From positions 1,550,001 through 1,614,000 of the forward strand of contig NZ_CALSFP010000001.1 in NCBI RefSeq assembly GCF_943737015.1: 64,000 nucleotides of DNA. The letters are read 5' to 3'. The notes under the pieces were generated by a model. The model saw only the letters and a list, made by a program, of their open reading frames with translations, made no database searches and was not told the DNA's origin. The stretch is from Staphylococcus sp. Marseille-Q5304. Lineage in GTDB: Bacteria; Bacillota; Bacilli; Staphylococcales; Staphylococcaceae. Every line of letters starts with the position of its first letter. Position 1 is the first letter of the stretch. This document shows positions 19,996 through 28,487 of the stretch, in pieces. Made by a program: the position numbers and the translations under genes.

Positions 19996-20114
19996 TATAT
20001 ACTCAACTTTTAAAACTTTAAGGACATTACATTTTAATTTACCCCCATTAGATTTTTAGTTGAAATCTTTTGGAGGGTATTATATTAATCATTCATTTTG
20101 TATCATGTATAAAA

Positions 20115-20276
20115 ACGAGTCTGAGACAAAAATAGGTGTCTCAGACTCGTTGTCAAATTGGCAGTAAATGTCTGAATTGTAAATGCGCTTAGAACAAGCT
20201 TTTTCAATCCTAGTCATCCTTGCCGGGGTGGGACTAGGAAAACTCTAATAGAAAATACGATTTCTGTCCCACTCCC
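20115..20276 (-). repeat. Dispersed intergenic element, copy 3
   Basis: Inverted relative to copies 1 and 2. Minus-strand order: GGGAGTGGGACAGAAATCG, a CCTAGTCCCACCCCGGCAAGGATG block, GGATTGAAAAAGCTT, TACTGCCAATTTGACA, then a perfect GTCTGAGACA...TGTCTCAGAC hairpin and CGTTTTTAT. It lies between convergent genes (thioredoxin-like and nitroreductase), so the hairpin can end both transcripts. Confidence 0.85.
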
Positions 20277-20327
20277 GTTTTATTCTTATTCTGAAATATT
20301 TTTAACAGCTTGTATTCCATCCGACTA

Positions 20328-20870
20328 CTAAAATTTTTGTACGAAATTTTGTTTTTTACGTTTAGGATGAGGCATGTCCACTTCTAAGTCTGTTAAATAA
20401 AGAAAACCTACAAGTTTTTCATCTTCAGCTAAATTAAATATCGCACCAATATCCTTGTTGTTGAAAATATATTTTGGTGTCTTCCAACAACTACCTATGC
20501 CGGCCTCGTGTAAGAGCAACATTAAGTTTTGAGCAAATGCACCAAAGGCCATATGATTTTCTAAATTATCTTTCACATCAGGTTCTTCTTTTACGATGAG
20601 TGTAAGCATACCACCTAAATTCGTAACAGTATCATAATGATCCTTTTGTTTATTTGGTTCGTCTGGAAATGTAATCTTTGTAAGCTGTTTACTCATTTCA
20701 CCTAATCGATCTTTCGTAATATGAACAATTCGCCATGGTTGTCTCAAACCATGGTTGGGAGCATCTGTCGCATTATCTATTGCTTCATATAAACGATTGT
20801 CGTCTATATTCATATCTCTTTTGAAGATTTTGATGCTTCTACGTTGTGCTATCGCTTCTTGTAGTTCCAT
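20328..20870 (-). CDS. Nitroreductase-family protein
   Basis: 180-residue FMN-dependent nitroreductase-like protein. The N-terminal RRSIKIFKRDMNIDD and NATDAPNHGLRQPWRIV provide the FMN phosphate-binding region, and LLLHEAGIGSCWKTP matches the second family block. The natural substrate is unknown; such enzymes reduce quinones, nitro compounds or flavins. It lies 68 nt downstream of aroD, so the two could be cotranscribed. Confidence 0.85.
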   Translation of the reverse strand: MELQEAIAQRRSIKIFKRDMNIDDNRLYEAIDNATDAPNHGLRQPWRIVHITKDRLGEMSKQLTKITFPDEPNKQKDHYDTVTNLGGMLTLIVKEEPDVKDNLENHMAFGAFAQNLMLLLHEAGIGSCWKTPKYIFNNKDIGAIFNLAEDEKLVGFLYLTDLEVDMPHPKRKKQNFVQKF

Positions 20871-20938
20871 AACTTAATCTCCCTTTCGTCAAATGATAAC
20901 TATTTTCAATTATAAATCAGAAAAGGCTACATTTCAAA

Positions 20939-21658
20939 TTACTCATACACTTCAAGTAATTGCTTCAAGCGTTCAACATGTATTTGTCCTGGTGCTTTCG
21001 GCTCATCTAAGCAACCATATGAAACGCTTCCACCAAAAAGACCTTGCGCAGTTCTTGAAACGATACCTAAATGTGACATCGCGATACCTATCGCTTTTTG
21101 CGGTACATGTTCAGCCGTTATTACAAGTGCTTCAAGTAGATGAATGACATCAAGTTTATCATTAGGCATCACCGCAACCTTTAAATATGCTGGTGCAAGT
21201 TGATGCATTTTAAAGTAAAGGTGTTTAAGTTCTTCTAATGAAGGGGTCTCTTGAAAGTCATGGTAAGATAATACAACTTCGATATCTTTATGATTCGCTT
21301 GGGCAATTAATGCTTTTAAAGGGTCGCGGAATTTTGATTTATCAAATTCTACATCTATCATATCCACAGAATCGATTTGAATAATTTCGGTCAATAGTTT
21401 CATATATTCATCTTCGTCCAGCTTCCCTGAACCACCTTGTGAAAGTGTTCGGTACGTAACCAATATTTGTTTATTTAATTCTAAAGCGTGGAGTGCCTCT
21501 AATGCTTTAATTAATTGTGCCGTAAATGCCTTTTCCCATTGATCTATTCTTAATTCAATGATGTCGAATGATGCTTGAAAAAGAATTAACTGTTCTTTGG
21601 TTGTTTGATTTAATAACGATTCAGGTTCAATCGTCACTGCTATTTGTGTATTTGCCAT
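20939..21658 (-). CDS. aroD: 3-dehydroquinate dehydratase, type I
   Basis: Third step of the shikimate pathway, 3-dehydroquinate to 3-dehydroshikimate. 239 residues, the usual type I length. The catalytic histidine is in VVLSYHDFQETP (about residue 133), the Schiff-base lysine in YLKVAVMPN (about residue 160), and the C-terminal ARTAQ...GSVSYGCL block is present (SRTAQGLFGGSVSYG). The start codon at 21658 is followed by the typical substrate residues IVTIEP-like VTIEPES. It is divergent from ohr. Confidence 0.95.
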   Translation of the reverse strand: MANTQIAVTIEPESLLNQTTKEQLILFQASFDIIELRIDQWEKAFTAQLIKALEALHALELNKQILVTYRTLSQGGSGKLDEDEYMKLLTEIIQIDSVDMIDVEFDKSKFRDPLKALIAQANHKDIEVVLSYHDFQETPSLEELKHLYFKMHQLAPAYLKVAVMPNDKLDVIHLLEALVITAEHVPQKAIGIAMSHLGIVSRTAQGLFGGSVSYGCLDEPKAPGQIHVERLKQLLEVYE

Positions 21659-21877
21659 AAAATTAGACTTCCTTTGTAAAAATAGTTCTTCTTACACTTC
21701 GATTGGTCTAAGTTTATCAATTTTTCTATAATTATTAAATGCATATGTTCTTTCAGAATGATGATGCTCTGTTTCACTAACGGCTTGAATTTAAATGAAA
21801 AACTGAACTGGAATGAAATGATTGGAAAAACGTAAACGTGGGTAATACATATAATGAAGATAAAAGGAGGTTATAAA

Positions 21878-22303
21878 ATGGCAGTAAAATATGAAACTAG
21901 TGCAGTAAACACAGGCGGACGTAACGGTCATGTTCATACTGATGATAAAGCAATTGACGTAGCAGTGATTCCTCCAGATCAAGCTGATGCTGAGAAAGGT
22001 ACTAACCCAGAGCAATTATTTGCAGCTGGTTATGCATCTTGCTTTAATGGTGCGTTTGATTTAATTCTTAAACAAAACAAAGTAAGAGACGCTAAACCAG
22101 AAGTAACTTTAACAGTACGTCTTGAAGACGATCCAGATGCTGAAAGTCCAAAATTAAGCGTTTCAATTAATGCAAAAGTAAACAACGTATTATCTCAAGA
22201 AGACGCTGAAAAATATTTAGAAGATGCGCATAACTTCTGTCCTTATTCTAAAGCAACACGTGGTAACATCGACGTTGACTTAAACGTTGAAGTTGCAGAA
22301 TAA
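21878..22303 (+). CDS. ohr: Organic hydroperoxide resistance protein (Ohr/OsmC family)
   Basis: 141 residues from ATG 21878 behind AAAGGAGG; the upstream in-frame ATG at 21854 lacks a site. The two redox cysteines of Ohr are in YASCFNGAF (about residue 53) and [12 protein letters not shown] (about residue 119), and [11 protein letters not shown] is the family signature. Ohr reduces fatty-acid and other organic hydroperoxides with lipoyl or dihydrolipoamide as reductant, which links it in principle to LipA and GcvH in the same window. Followed by a strong terminator. Confidence 0.93.
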   Translation: MAVKYETSAVNTGGRNGHVHTDDKAIDVAVIPPDQADAEKGTNPEQLFAAGYASCFNGAFDLILKQNKVRDAKPEVTLTVRLEDDPDAESPKLSVSINAKVNNVLSQEDAEKYLEDAHNFCPYSKATRGNIDVDLNVEVAE

Positions 22304-22330
22304 TAACTAGATGCGTTTATATATAACAAA

Positions 22331-22369
22331 TGGCGAGTGAATGTTTAAGCATTCACTCGCCATATTTTT
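22331..22369 (+). terminator. ohr terminator
   Basis: A perfect 13-bp stem, TGGCGAGTGAATG (22331-22343) with its complement at 22350-22362, is followed by a T run (ATATTTTTTT). Confidence 0.9.
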
Positions 22370-22414
22370 TTACCTTATGTTTGTTAAATTCACGTTGCAC
22401 TATCCCCACTCGGG

Positions 22415-22522
22415 TTAATCATCTTTCTCATTGTAAAATCTTGGCAGAAATAGATTTAATATTAAAAAAGCAATTAACACGAGAATTAATAATGATACAG
22501 TAATTGTAATTAAGGACTTCAA
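22415..22522 (-). CDS. Short hydrophobic peptide (35 aa)
   Basis: An unrecognised small ORF on the minus strand: TTG start at 22522 preceded at 8 nt by AAAGGGGG, then MKSLITITVSLLILVLIAFL, then ILNLFLPRFYNEKDD. It is a single hydrophobic helix with a lysine at the N-terminus and a charged tail, resembling a one-pass membrane micropeptide. It is convergent with ohr and divergent from the citrate transporter remnant. It could be a conserved small membrane protein, a type I toxin-like peptide, or spurious; the ribosome site favours a real gene. Confidence 0.5.
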   Translation of the reverse strand: MKSLITITVSLLILVLIAFLILNLFLPRFYNEKDD

Positions 22523-22731
22523 CAGTTACGCCCCCTTTATATCCAACTCTACATTACCACATTTATGTAACGCAAGACAATATTATTCTAGTTTTCTTAT
22601 ATATAAAAAAATTAAAATATTAAGTTTTCAAAACAATATCATCTTTTTCGAAAAAATTAAACCAAATCAATAATTTCAATTTTATAAATTTTCTGAAATT
22701 GATATAATCATATGAATAAGGGGGTTTTTTT

Positions 22732-24026
22732 ATGAATTTAGCAATACTCGGGTTTATTATGATTATTGTATTCATGGCATTGATTATGACACGAAAGATG
22801 TCAGCTTTGATTGCTTTAATTGTAATCCCAACTATTTTCGCATTAATTGGAGGTTTCTACTCTGGGCTTGGTAAATATATGCTCGATGGGATAGAAACTG
22901 TAGCACCGACAGGCATTATGTTAACATTTGCCATTCTCTATTTCGGTGTCATGATTGACGCAGGTTTATTTGAACCTGTCATTAATCAAATTATTAAAGT
23001 TGTTAAAGGGGGTCCAGTAAAAATTACTATTGGAACTGTCATCTTAGCTTCAATGGTAGCATTAGATGGTGACGGGACAACAACTTTTATTATCACAGTA
23101 ACGGCAATGATCCACTTTATAAAAAGATTGGTATGAGTTTATACACGCTTTCAACGTTAGCGCTATTATCAATTGGCGTAATGAATATGCTGCCTTGGGG
23201 AGGACCAACAGCAAGGGCTATTTCTGCTTTACAAGTTTCAACTGAGGATGTATTTATTCCACTCGTTCCAGTGATGGCTGCAGGAATTTTATTTGCATTA
23301 ATCGTTGCATTTATTTTAGGTAAACGAGCACGTAAAACATTATCATATCAATCTGACATTGAATTAGAAGATGTGAAGAAAGACGAAACGAAAGAAGAAT
23401 CTTTATTAAAGAGACCAAAGATGATTATTCCAAACGCAATTTTAACGATTTCGCTTATCGTCTGTCTCGTTCTTGAAGTATTACCCATACCTGTTCTATT
23501 TATGGTTTGGTTCGGAGTAGCATTATTGATCAACTATCCAAATTTAAGCATCCAAAATTCAGTAGTTAAAAAACACGCTGGCAATGTTTTATCTGTAATC
23601 AGTTTAGTGTTTGCATCAGGTATTTTCACAGGAGTAATGGATGGAACAAAGATGGTAGATGAAATGGCAAATACTTTAGTACATATTATTCCAGATGCGA
23701 TGGGGAGTCATTTCGCAATTATCACTGCAGTACTAAGTGGACCTTTCACATATTTTATGGCAAATGATCCATTTTATTACGGAGTATTACCAATTCTAGC
23801 TGAATCTGCACATCAATTTGGAGTGTCCAAAATTGATATGGCTAAAGCGTCTGTACTCGGTCAGCCTTTACACGTGTTAAGTCCTTTATATGCAGCGGGA
23901 TATTTACTTGTAGGTATGTTAGATATTGAATACGGTCAAAACCAACGTGTCGTAATTAAGTGGGCAATTGGTTCCAGCCTATTTATGATACTTGTCGCAT
24001 GTATATTAGGCATTATTCCGTGGTAA
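22732..24026 (+). pseudogene. Citrate transporter (CitMHS family), frameshifted
   Basis: Two frames together read as one CitMHS citrate-Mg/H symporter-type protein of about 430 residues. The first part (22732-23136) runs to DGDGTTTFIITVTAM and then shifts into a stop; the second resumes at once with MSLYTLSTLALLSIGVMNMLPWGGPTARA. Reading ATGATxCCACTTTATAAAAAGATT with one extra base near 23111 restores the expected PLYKK..GMSLYTL, so one base is missing there. The second half also has VMDGTKMVDEMA and FTYFMANDPFYYGVLPI. About 11 hydrophobic segments in total. A true inactivation or a sequencing error are both possible. GGGGG ribosome site before ATG 22732. Confidence 0.85.
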
Positions 24027-24124
24027 CTCTCAAAATCTATTATGACTATAAATAATAATGATAGAAAAGCTTGGAGAAAAATAAATAAATTAAAGAAGTT
24101 AAATTGAAAAGAAAAAGTAGAGGA

Positions 24125-24160
24125 TTGGAAGCATGTCACCCACATGTTTCCAATTTTTTA
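24125..24160 (+). terminator. Terminator after citrate transporter
   Basis: TTGGAAGCATGT (24125-24136) pairs with ACATGTTTCCAA (24142-24153) with one G-T pair, followed by TTTTTTAA. It lies about 100 nt past the transporter stop. Confidence 0.75.
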
Positions 24161-24301
24161 ATGGAAATATTGAAAAATAAGGTTCAAACATCTAAAAAAA
24201 GGGGAATACATAAATAACGACACGAATCAATGTCAATTATTTCATTAGAATGTATTAATTACACGCCATACATTTCATAATGATTAAATATTTACAGCAA
24301 G

Positions 24302-24327
24302 GCGTTTGTAAAAAAAATATCAAACGC
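24302..24327. promoter_or_regulatory. Inverted repeat upstream of 24367 gene
   Basis: GCGTTTG (24302-24308) and CAAACGC (24321-24327) form a perfect 7-bp inverted repeat with a 12-nt A/T spacer, about 40 nt before the start at 24367. It could be a regulator-binding site or a leader hairpin. No T run follows, so a terminator is unlikely. Confidence 0.35.
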
Positions 24328-24366
24328 GTTTAACTGTATGACATATATTTTAAGGGGTGTTTATCT

Positions 24367-24606
24367 ATGCAACCACAAAATGAGTGTAACTACATTAACC
24401 CATCCAACATTTCACTTGATTGGGAATGCTTTGTATTAAGTAAAAGTGATATGGAACTTGATGGTTTACCTAATGAACTCATAAGTTCCTGGATGGCCCA
24501 AAATATAATTGAACCATTTTCAATTATAGATAACGAAATTAATTTTAAAACAGCCGACATCAAAGTCGCATTAGAAAAACAGAATTGGTATTATACGAAA
24601 TACTAG
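24367..24606 (+). CDS. Hypothetical protein (79 aa)
   Basis: Not recognised. 79 residues, acidic, no membrane segment or signal; cysteine-poor with aromatic residues (SLDWECFVLSKSDMEL, EKQNWYYTKY at the end). ATG 24367 has AAGGGGTG upstream at suitable spacing. It looks like a small soluble cytosolic protein. The gene is convergent with the YozE-like gene (stop codons 15 nt apart) with no terminator between them. Confidence 0.55.
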   Translation: MQPQNECNYINPSNISLDWECFVLSKSDMELDGLPNELISSWMAQNIIEPFSIIDNEINFKTADIKVALEKQNWYYTKY

Positions 24607-24621
24607 TGCCTGATTAATGTA

Positions 24622-24837
24622 TTAATTATAAGCTACACTAGAACCGTATAAACTCAATGCTCTGTTTGCTGAAGCCAACACTTCACCATCTAGGTAATTG
24701 TCATAAAAATAATCGCGCAAGGTATCAAGACAAGTTTCATGTTTAGGAAAACTTTGATCCACCATGATACAATTTGCAAGCTTACCAAGTGGTGTATCAT
24801 CATCAATAAAGCCAATTACAAAATCATAAAATGTCAT
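24622..24837 (-). CDS. YozE-like SAM-fold family protein
   Basis: 71 residues resembling the YozE/UPF0346 family, small helical proteins with a sterile-alpha-motif-like fold: MTFYDFVIGF, then PLGKLANCIMVDQSFPKHET and an acidic middle before the ANRALSLYGSSVAYN end. The SFPKH motif is the family marker. Function unknown. The sequence is a divergent member; staphylococci usually have another, more standard YozE protein elsewhere. Confidence 0.7.
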   Translation of the reverse strand: MTFYDFVIGFIDDDTPLGKLANCIMVDQSFPKHETCLDTLRDYFYDNYLDGEVLASANRALSLYGSSVAYN

Positions 24838-25204
24838 TTTTTCAACCTCGATTTTTATAAAATTTAATGAAAATATTTTTATAACTTTGAATGTTAATTG
24901 TAATCATATCAAATTTAAATAATTTGTCTATTCCTAAAATATAACTTTAATATTTCGAATTCGAGATATTCCTATTATACCAGTATGTATACTAACTTTG
25001 TAAAGATTGTAAAATTTTCGTGACACTAGAAAAATCGTCTCAAAAGTCGACTAAATCATAGGTTATAGACAATAATTACACATCTTTTTTTAATAATTAA
25101 GAGCAACTCAATTCATGTTATTTAATTGAACTCAGTTGCTCTTTGTGCTGAAAATAAATCCGATCAAAGACAAGTCTTCATTAACTTTTAAGTTTTATAG
25201 AAAA
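24838..25204. other. Gene-free gap
   Basis: About 370 nt, AT-rich. The only clear structure is the hairpin at 25099-25143. No ORF with a ribosome site was found on either strand. Confidence 0.5.
25099..25143. terminator. Hairpin downstream of TM2 gene
   Basis: AAGAGCAACT (25099-25108) pairs perfectly with AGTTGCTCTT (25134-25143) around a 25-nt loop that contains further AATT pairing. It is placed after the minus-strand TM2 gene at 25205 and has a partly A/T-rich flank. Confidence 0.65.
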
Positions 25205-25411
25205 TTAAACAGCGATGTTACCATTTTCATCAGATGGTACGAATAACGTCATAATTGCGCTAATGATTGCGATTAAATGTGGTATAAATGTCCAACAGAA
25301 TGCTAAATGTAAGAAACCTGAAAGTTTTTTGCCAGCATAAAATTTATGAATGCCGAAACTACCTAAAAATAATGCTAAAACGATGTAAATCACTTTATTT
25401 ACTTCAGTCAT
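25205..25411 (-). CDS. TM2-domain small membrane protein
   Basis: 68 residues with a TM2 domain: a first helix IVLALFLGSFGIHKFYAGKK, the conserved GxxGxHxFY turn, and a second hydrophobic helix (IPHLIAIISAIMTLFV) ending in a charged tail. TM2 proteins are two-helix membrane proteins of unknown role in bacteria. GGAGAGTT site upstream. Stands alone. Confidence 0.85.
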   Translation of the reverse strand: MTEVNKVIYIVLALFLGSFGIHKFYAGKKLSGFLHLAFCWTFIPHLIAIISAIMTLFVPSDENGNIAV

Positions 25412-25627
25412 ACTTAACTCTCCTTTTTAAGAATCTATTTTTAGTATAACTTAAATACAAATATTTATTAAATAATTGTAACTATACACGAAAATATAAA
25501 ATAAAATAGTGACTTTTCTTCTAACTTATAGGGAAAAGAAACTTTTCTGCTACTGCTGAAATGGTATAAATGATAAAATAAGGATATTATTTATAGTATT
25601 TGGATTGTTTCGAGGAGGTGCGTCAAT

Positions 25628-25810
25628 ATGAGCGTTCATTTTATGATCGTATTTTGGTTATCCGTAATATTTTTAGTCAGTGGTATTATCTCTTTAATTA
25701 TATATAAAGTAAGAAATTCTAGTGAAGCGAAAGAATCTTTGCTCGGCTTAACTGTAATGTTAATCGTTTTCGGAGTCGTGGGTATAGTCTTTTCTCTCGT
25801 ATTTAGCTAG
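25628..25810 (+). CDS. Small two-pass membrane protein (60 aa)
   Basis: Not recognised. Two hydrophobic segments (about residues 5-25 and 41-59) flank a short positively charged loop (KVRNSSEAKES). GAGGAGG precedes ATG 25628. The next gene starts 48 nt later with its own strong ribosome site, so the two are likely one transcript. Confidence 0.65.
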   Translation: MSVHFMIVFWLSVIFLVSGIISLIIYKVRNSSEAKESLLGLTVMLIVFGVVGIVFSLVFS

Positions 25811-25858
25811 ATTATTATAAATTATAGATATTTCAACACAACTCAGGAGGCATTTACT

Positions 25859-26107
25859 TTGAAACTAACTTACTTCCCCGATTGGCAAATTGATAATCAA
25901 AGTAAGCATGAATTTTCCATTCAAGAAGACCAACATTCTATTTCGATTGTGAGTGCAATTAATGATTTTGCAATGGGCATTTTAAGTGAAGTTACTTTCA
26001 CCGTTGAAAATAATCAAGTTGTTGCAACACATGTTGAAAATAATAGCAAAGCATTAAAAGTTGAAGTAGATGAACAACATCACAAATTAACAATTGTTGA
26101 TTTGTAA
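25859..26107 (+). CDS. Hypothetical soluble protein (82 aa)
   Basis: Not recognised. TTG start at 25859 with AGGAGG at ideal spacing. 82 residues, no membrane segment, a pattern of alternating hydrophobic residues (SISIVSAINDF, VTFTVENNQVVATHV, KLTIVDL) that suggests a small all-beta fold. Second gene of a likely two-gene unit with the membrane protein before it; a strong terminator follows. Confidence 0.6.
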   Translation: MKLTYFPDWQIDNQSKHEFSIQEDQHSISIVSAINDFAMGILSEVTFTVENNQVVATHVENNSKALKVEVDEQHHKLTIVDL

Positions 26108-26132
26108 TATTTCAAATGTACCAATAGTATAC

Positions 26133-26168
26133 AAACCGTCGTAAAATGAATGTTTTACGACGGTTTTC
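26133..26168 (+). terminator. Terminator after 25859 gene
   Basis: AAACCGTCGTAAAA (26133-26146) pairs perfectly with TTTTACGACGGTTT (26153-26166), 6-nt loop, followed by TC and T-rich sequence. Confidence 0.85.
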
Positions 26169-26411
26169 TATGTCCCTTCCACTTATGGATAAATTTTTTC
26201 AAAGCAACCAACATCCTTATTTCAAACACCATTATTTATTTCGAATTCATTATAATCAAACTGTTGGAAAATAAAATACAAAAAAGTTATCATTAGGATA
26301 ATACATTATCATTTATTTTATATAATGATGAATGAAATAAAATGTCTATGCGATTGTTTATCTTTATTATATTTGAGTGTTTTGGTTTGTTTTAGAAAAA
26401 AGGGTGATGGT

Positions 26412-26576
26412 ATGGAAGTATTGCGTAAAGTATATAAAGACAACGAGCCTGTTTACCACGTTAAAACAGATAAGGGGACCGTTGTAAGAATTAAAGGCTC
26501 AGATGAGTTAACTGATAACGAAACAGAAGAGTTATTAACTTTAGTTTCACAAGATATAGATAAAATGAAAAAATAA
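26412..26576 (+). CDS. Small hypothetical protein (54 aa)
   Basis: Not recognised. I take ATG 26412 (MEVLRKVYKDN) behind AAAAAGGGTGATGG; the frame is open further upstream to 26325 but that part is a hydrophobic/Cys-rich stretch with no ribosome site. 54 residues, charged, no membrane segment, with a YHVKTDKGTVVRIKGSDEL core suggesting a small beta fold and a helical acidic C-terminus. Confidence 0.5.
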   Translation: MEVLRKVYKDNEPVYHVKTDKGTVVRIKGSDELTDNETEELLTLVSQDIDKMKK

Positions 26577-26640
26577 TCGTAACACGGTAAAAATAATCAA
26601 TATACATAAACTCAAAAAATAAAGATTCTATTTAAAATTA

Positions 26641-26694
26641 AAAGAGACTCGGATAGTGCACATTTTGAATCATGGCGTCTATCCGAATCTCTTT
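26641..26694 (-). terminator. Terminator after VOC gene
   Basis: AGAGACTCGGATAG on the left pairs with CTATCCGAATCTCTTT on the right (one G-T and one bulge), around a loop of about 20 nt; it lies 20 nt past the minus-strand VOC gene stop. Confidence 0.7.
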
Positions 26695-26715
26695 ATCCAA
26701 TTAATTAATGAAATT

Positions 26716-27102
26716 TTATTGTTCAATTATTTGTATTAAATTACCGCAAGTATCTTTGAAAATAGCATATTTAACACCGCTCATTTCTGAAAGTTCTGTA
26801 TGAAATTCAACGTCGGCATCTTTTAAATTTTTAACAGTATCTTCTAGATTTTCAACACCAAACATCGTAGCAGGTATTCCTGCTGAAAGTAACCCTTCTT
26901 GATAGTTTTTCGCAATCATGCTTTCATTAGGTTCAAGTACTATTTCTACTGGATTGTTTGAATGTGCTTCTTTAACAGTTAACCAAGAAAATCCATTTCC
27001 TAAATCTTTATCGTGCACTAATTCAAATCCTAATTTTTCAGTATAAAACTTTTTTGCTTTTTCCTGGTCATCTACGAAAATACTCATAGCAATTATTTTC
27101 AA
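26716..27102 (-). CDS. VOC-family (glyoxalase/bleomycin resistance) protein
   Basis: 128 residues with the vicinal-oxygen-chelate fold: two beta-alpha-beta-beta-beta modules, the first starting IAMSIFVDDQEKAKKFYTEKLGF and the second GIPATMFGVENLEDTVKNLKDADVEF, ending YAIFKDTCGNLIQIIEQ. The final E and mid-chain residues are potential metal ligands. Members include glyoxalase I, fosfomycin- and bleomycin-resistance proteins and many of unknown role; the substrate cannot be told here. Single-gene unit. Confidence 0.8.
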   Translation of the reverse strand: MKIIAMSIFVDDQEKAKKFYTEKLGFELVHDKDLGNGFSWLTVKEAHSNNPVEIVLEPNESMIAKNYQEGLLSAGIPATMFGVENLEDTVKNLKDADVEFHTELSEMSGVKYAIFKDTCGNLIQIIEQ

Positions 27103-27208
27103 TTTAATACACTCCCATTACCTTATTTTTATCTATTAAACATCTCACTGTGCGATTCCCTTTCAATATCAAATTAAACTGATATTCTAATTATAAACAC
27201 GATATATT

Positions 27209-27394
27209 TTAACCTTGTTTATAAACTACTGTTATAAAATAATCTACACCTTCAACACTATTCGTAACTGTAGGCGTAACGCTCACGACAGAATAATGAT
27301 GTTGTTTCAATATTTCATCGAGAAATTGATTGACACGTTGATCAAATTCTTCAAAATTTTCTTCATATTGCATATGAAATGTCTTAATTTTCAT
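27209..27394 (-). CDS. Small protein resembling Cse60 family
   Basis: 61 residues: MKIKTFHMQYEENFEEFDQR, then a predicted helix and a beta hairpin (HHYSVVSVTPTVTNSVEGVDYFITVVYKQG). Length and layout resemble the Cse60/YdgA-like small proteins named from Bacillus sporulation; in a non-sporulating staphylococcus the role would differ. Weak match only. GGGATGAG upstream. Confidence 0.5.
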   Translation of the reverse strand: MKIKTFHMQYEENFEEFDQRVNQFLDEILKQHHYSVVSVTPTVTNSVEGVDYFITVVYKQG

Positions 27395-27774
27395 AATCTC
27401 ATCCCTTTAATCATACTAATTATTAAATCATGTGTGTATAAATAATTTACCCTAATACACTCATTTCCACACCAGGCCTTTCGCCCTACAATTATTAAGT
27501 CTATGCGTATTTCAGTATTTCTTACGACTTCTATTTACAAAACTAGACATCTTACAACTTAATGCATATAATCATATTTAATATACAAAATCAAAACGCT
27601 TTCAAATAAAAAGACAATTATTATAACCATAAGTAATCATAATAATCTTAACGATAAATTTATACAATCATTTATCGCACTTAAGTGTAGTACAATATAT
27701 TTAATCTACTTACGTTATGTTATTACCTGGCATTCAGATATTTCATTTTCCATTGAACAACAGGAGGCTCCAAA
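27395..27774. other. Gap with a possible CcpA site
   Basis: About 380 nt of AT-rich sequence without a supported ORF. At 27591-27604 the minus strand reads TGAAAGCGTTTTGA, one base away from the CcpA catabolite (cre) consensus TGAAAGCGTTTTCA. It is 170 nt before the next gene start. Confidence 0.4.
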
Positions 27775-27999
27775 TTGAATATTTTAGCAATTATTTTTAT
27801 ATTAACCAGCATTATTTTACTTGTTCTCGCATATTTTTCATTCCGTGAAAGTAAACGTGAATTAACTCGAACTACAAACGCAAATGAATATGAAAGTAAA
27901 GCGGTTCATATACAATCAAGAAAAGTGCGTATATTCGGTATCATTTTAATTATATTAGCAATTATTTTATTTGTATTTGCACTTACTATGTTATTTTAA
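27775..27999 (+). CDS. Small two-pass membrane protein (74 aa)
   Basis: Not recognised. TTG start at 27775 behind CAGGAGGC. Two hydrophobic segments (about 2-22 and 50-72) separated by a polar, positively charged loop (SFRESKRELTRTTNANEYES). Probably inserts with both ends on one side. Followed directly by repeat copy 4. Confidence 0.6.
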   Translation: MNILAIIFILTSIILLVLAYFSFRESKRELTRTTNANEYESKAVHIQSRKVRIFGIILIILAIILFVFALTMLF

Positions 28000-28020
28000 A
28001 TCCCTCTTAATAAAAATTAT

Positions 28021-28180
28021 GAGTCTGAGACAAAAATAAGTGTCTCAGACTCTTTGTCAATTTGGCAGTAGATGTCTGAATTGAAAATGCGCTTAGATTA
28101 AGCTTTTTCAATCCTAGTCATTCTTGCCCGGGTGGGACTACGAAACCTTTATTAAAAATTCGATTTCTGTCCCACTCCTC
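28021..28180 (-). repeat. Dispersed intergenic element, copy 4
   Basis: Inverted like copy 3. Minus-strand order: GAGTGGGACAGAAATCGAAT, GGTTTCGTAGTCCCACCC, AAGAATGACTAGG, ATTGAAAAAGCTTaatctAAGCGCATTTTCAAT, CTACTGCCAAATTGACA, GTCTGAGACA...TGTCTCAGACTC. All of the helices seen in copy 2 are kept, the first with a T-G wobble. It lies between convergent small membrane genes. Confidence 0.85.
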
Positions 28181-28197
28181 ACACATTTCTTTTTATA

Positions 28198-28401
28198 TTA
28201 ACTTGGCACAGTCATTATGACTAACAACGCAATACCACACACTGCAGCTATCAATAAAGTATATATTCCAGGTTCTAGATTCATTTTTTTGTGACTTTTT
28301 ATAAGGGCTTTATACATTTCATAACTCATATATATCATTGCACTAATACCAAATACCAAGAATCCGATGGCTAGAAGAGAAGCTGTACTATTAAATAACA
28401 T
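28198..28401 (-). CDS. Small two-pass membrane protein (67 aa)
   Basis: Not recognised. Hydrophobic segments at about residues 9-29 and 46-64 with a polar loop KALIKSHKKMNLEPG. GGGGGAATAAA site before ATG 28401. Convergent with the 27775 gene across repeat copy 4. Confidence 0.6.
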   Translation of the reverse strand: MLFNSTASLLAIGFLVFGISAMIYMSYEMYKALIKSHKKMNLEPGIYTLLIAAVCGIALLVIMTVPS

Positions 28402-28487
28402 TTTATTCCCCCTAGTATTCTATACATTTATATTAACAAAGACACATGGGCAGTGAGCTTACACTTTTGTCACATGGTGAAATATTA

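Larger units (their letters stand above)
24027..24366. other. Gap between citrate transporter remnant and 24367 gene
   Basis: A hairpin terminator (24125-24160) and an inverted repeat (24302-24327) are described separately. The stretch is otherwise AT-rich and I see no gene in it. Confidence 0.5.
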
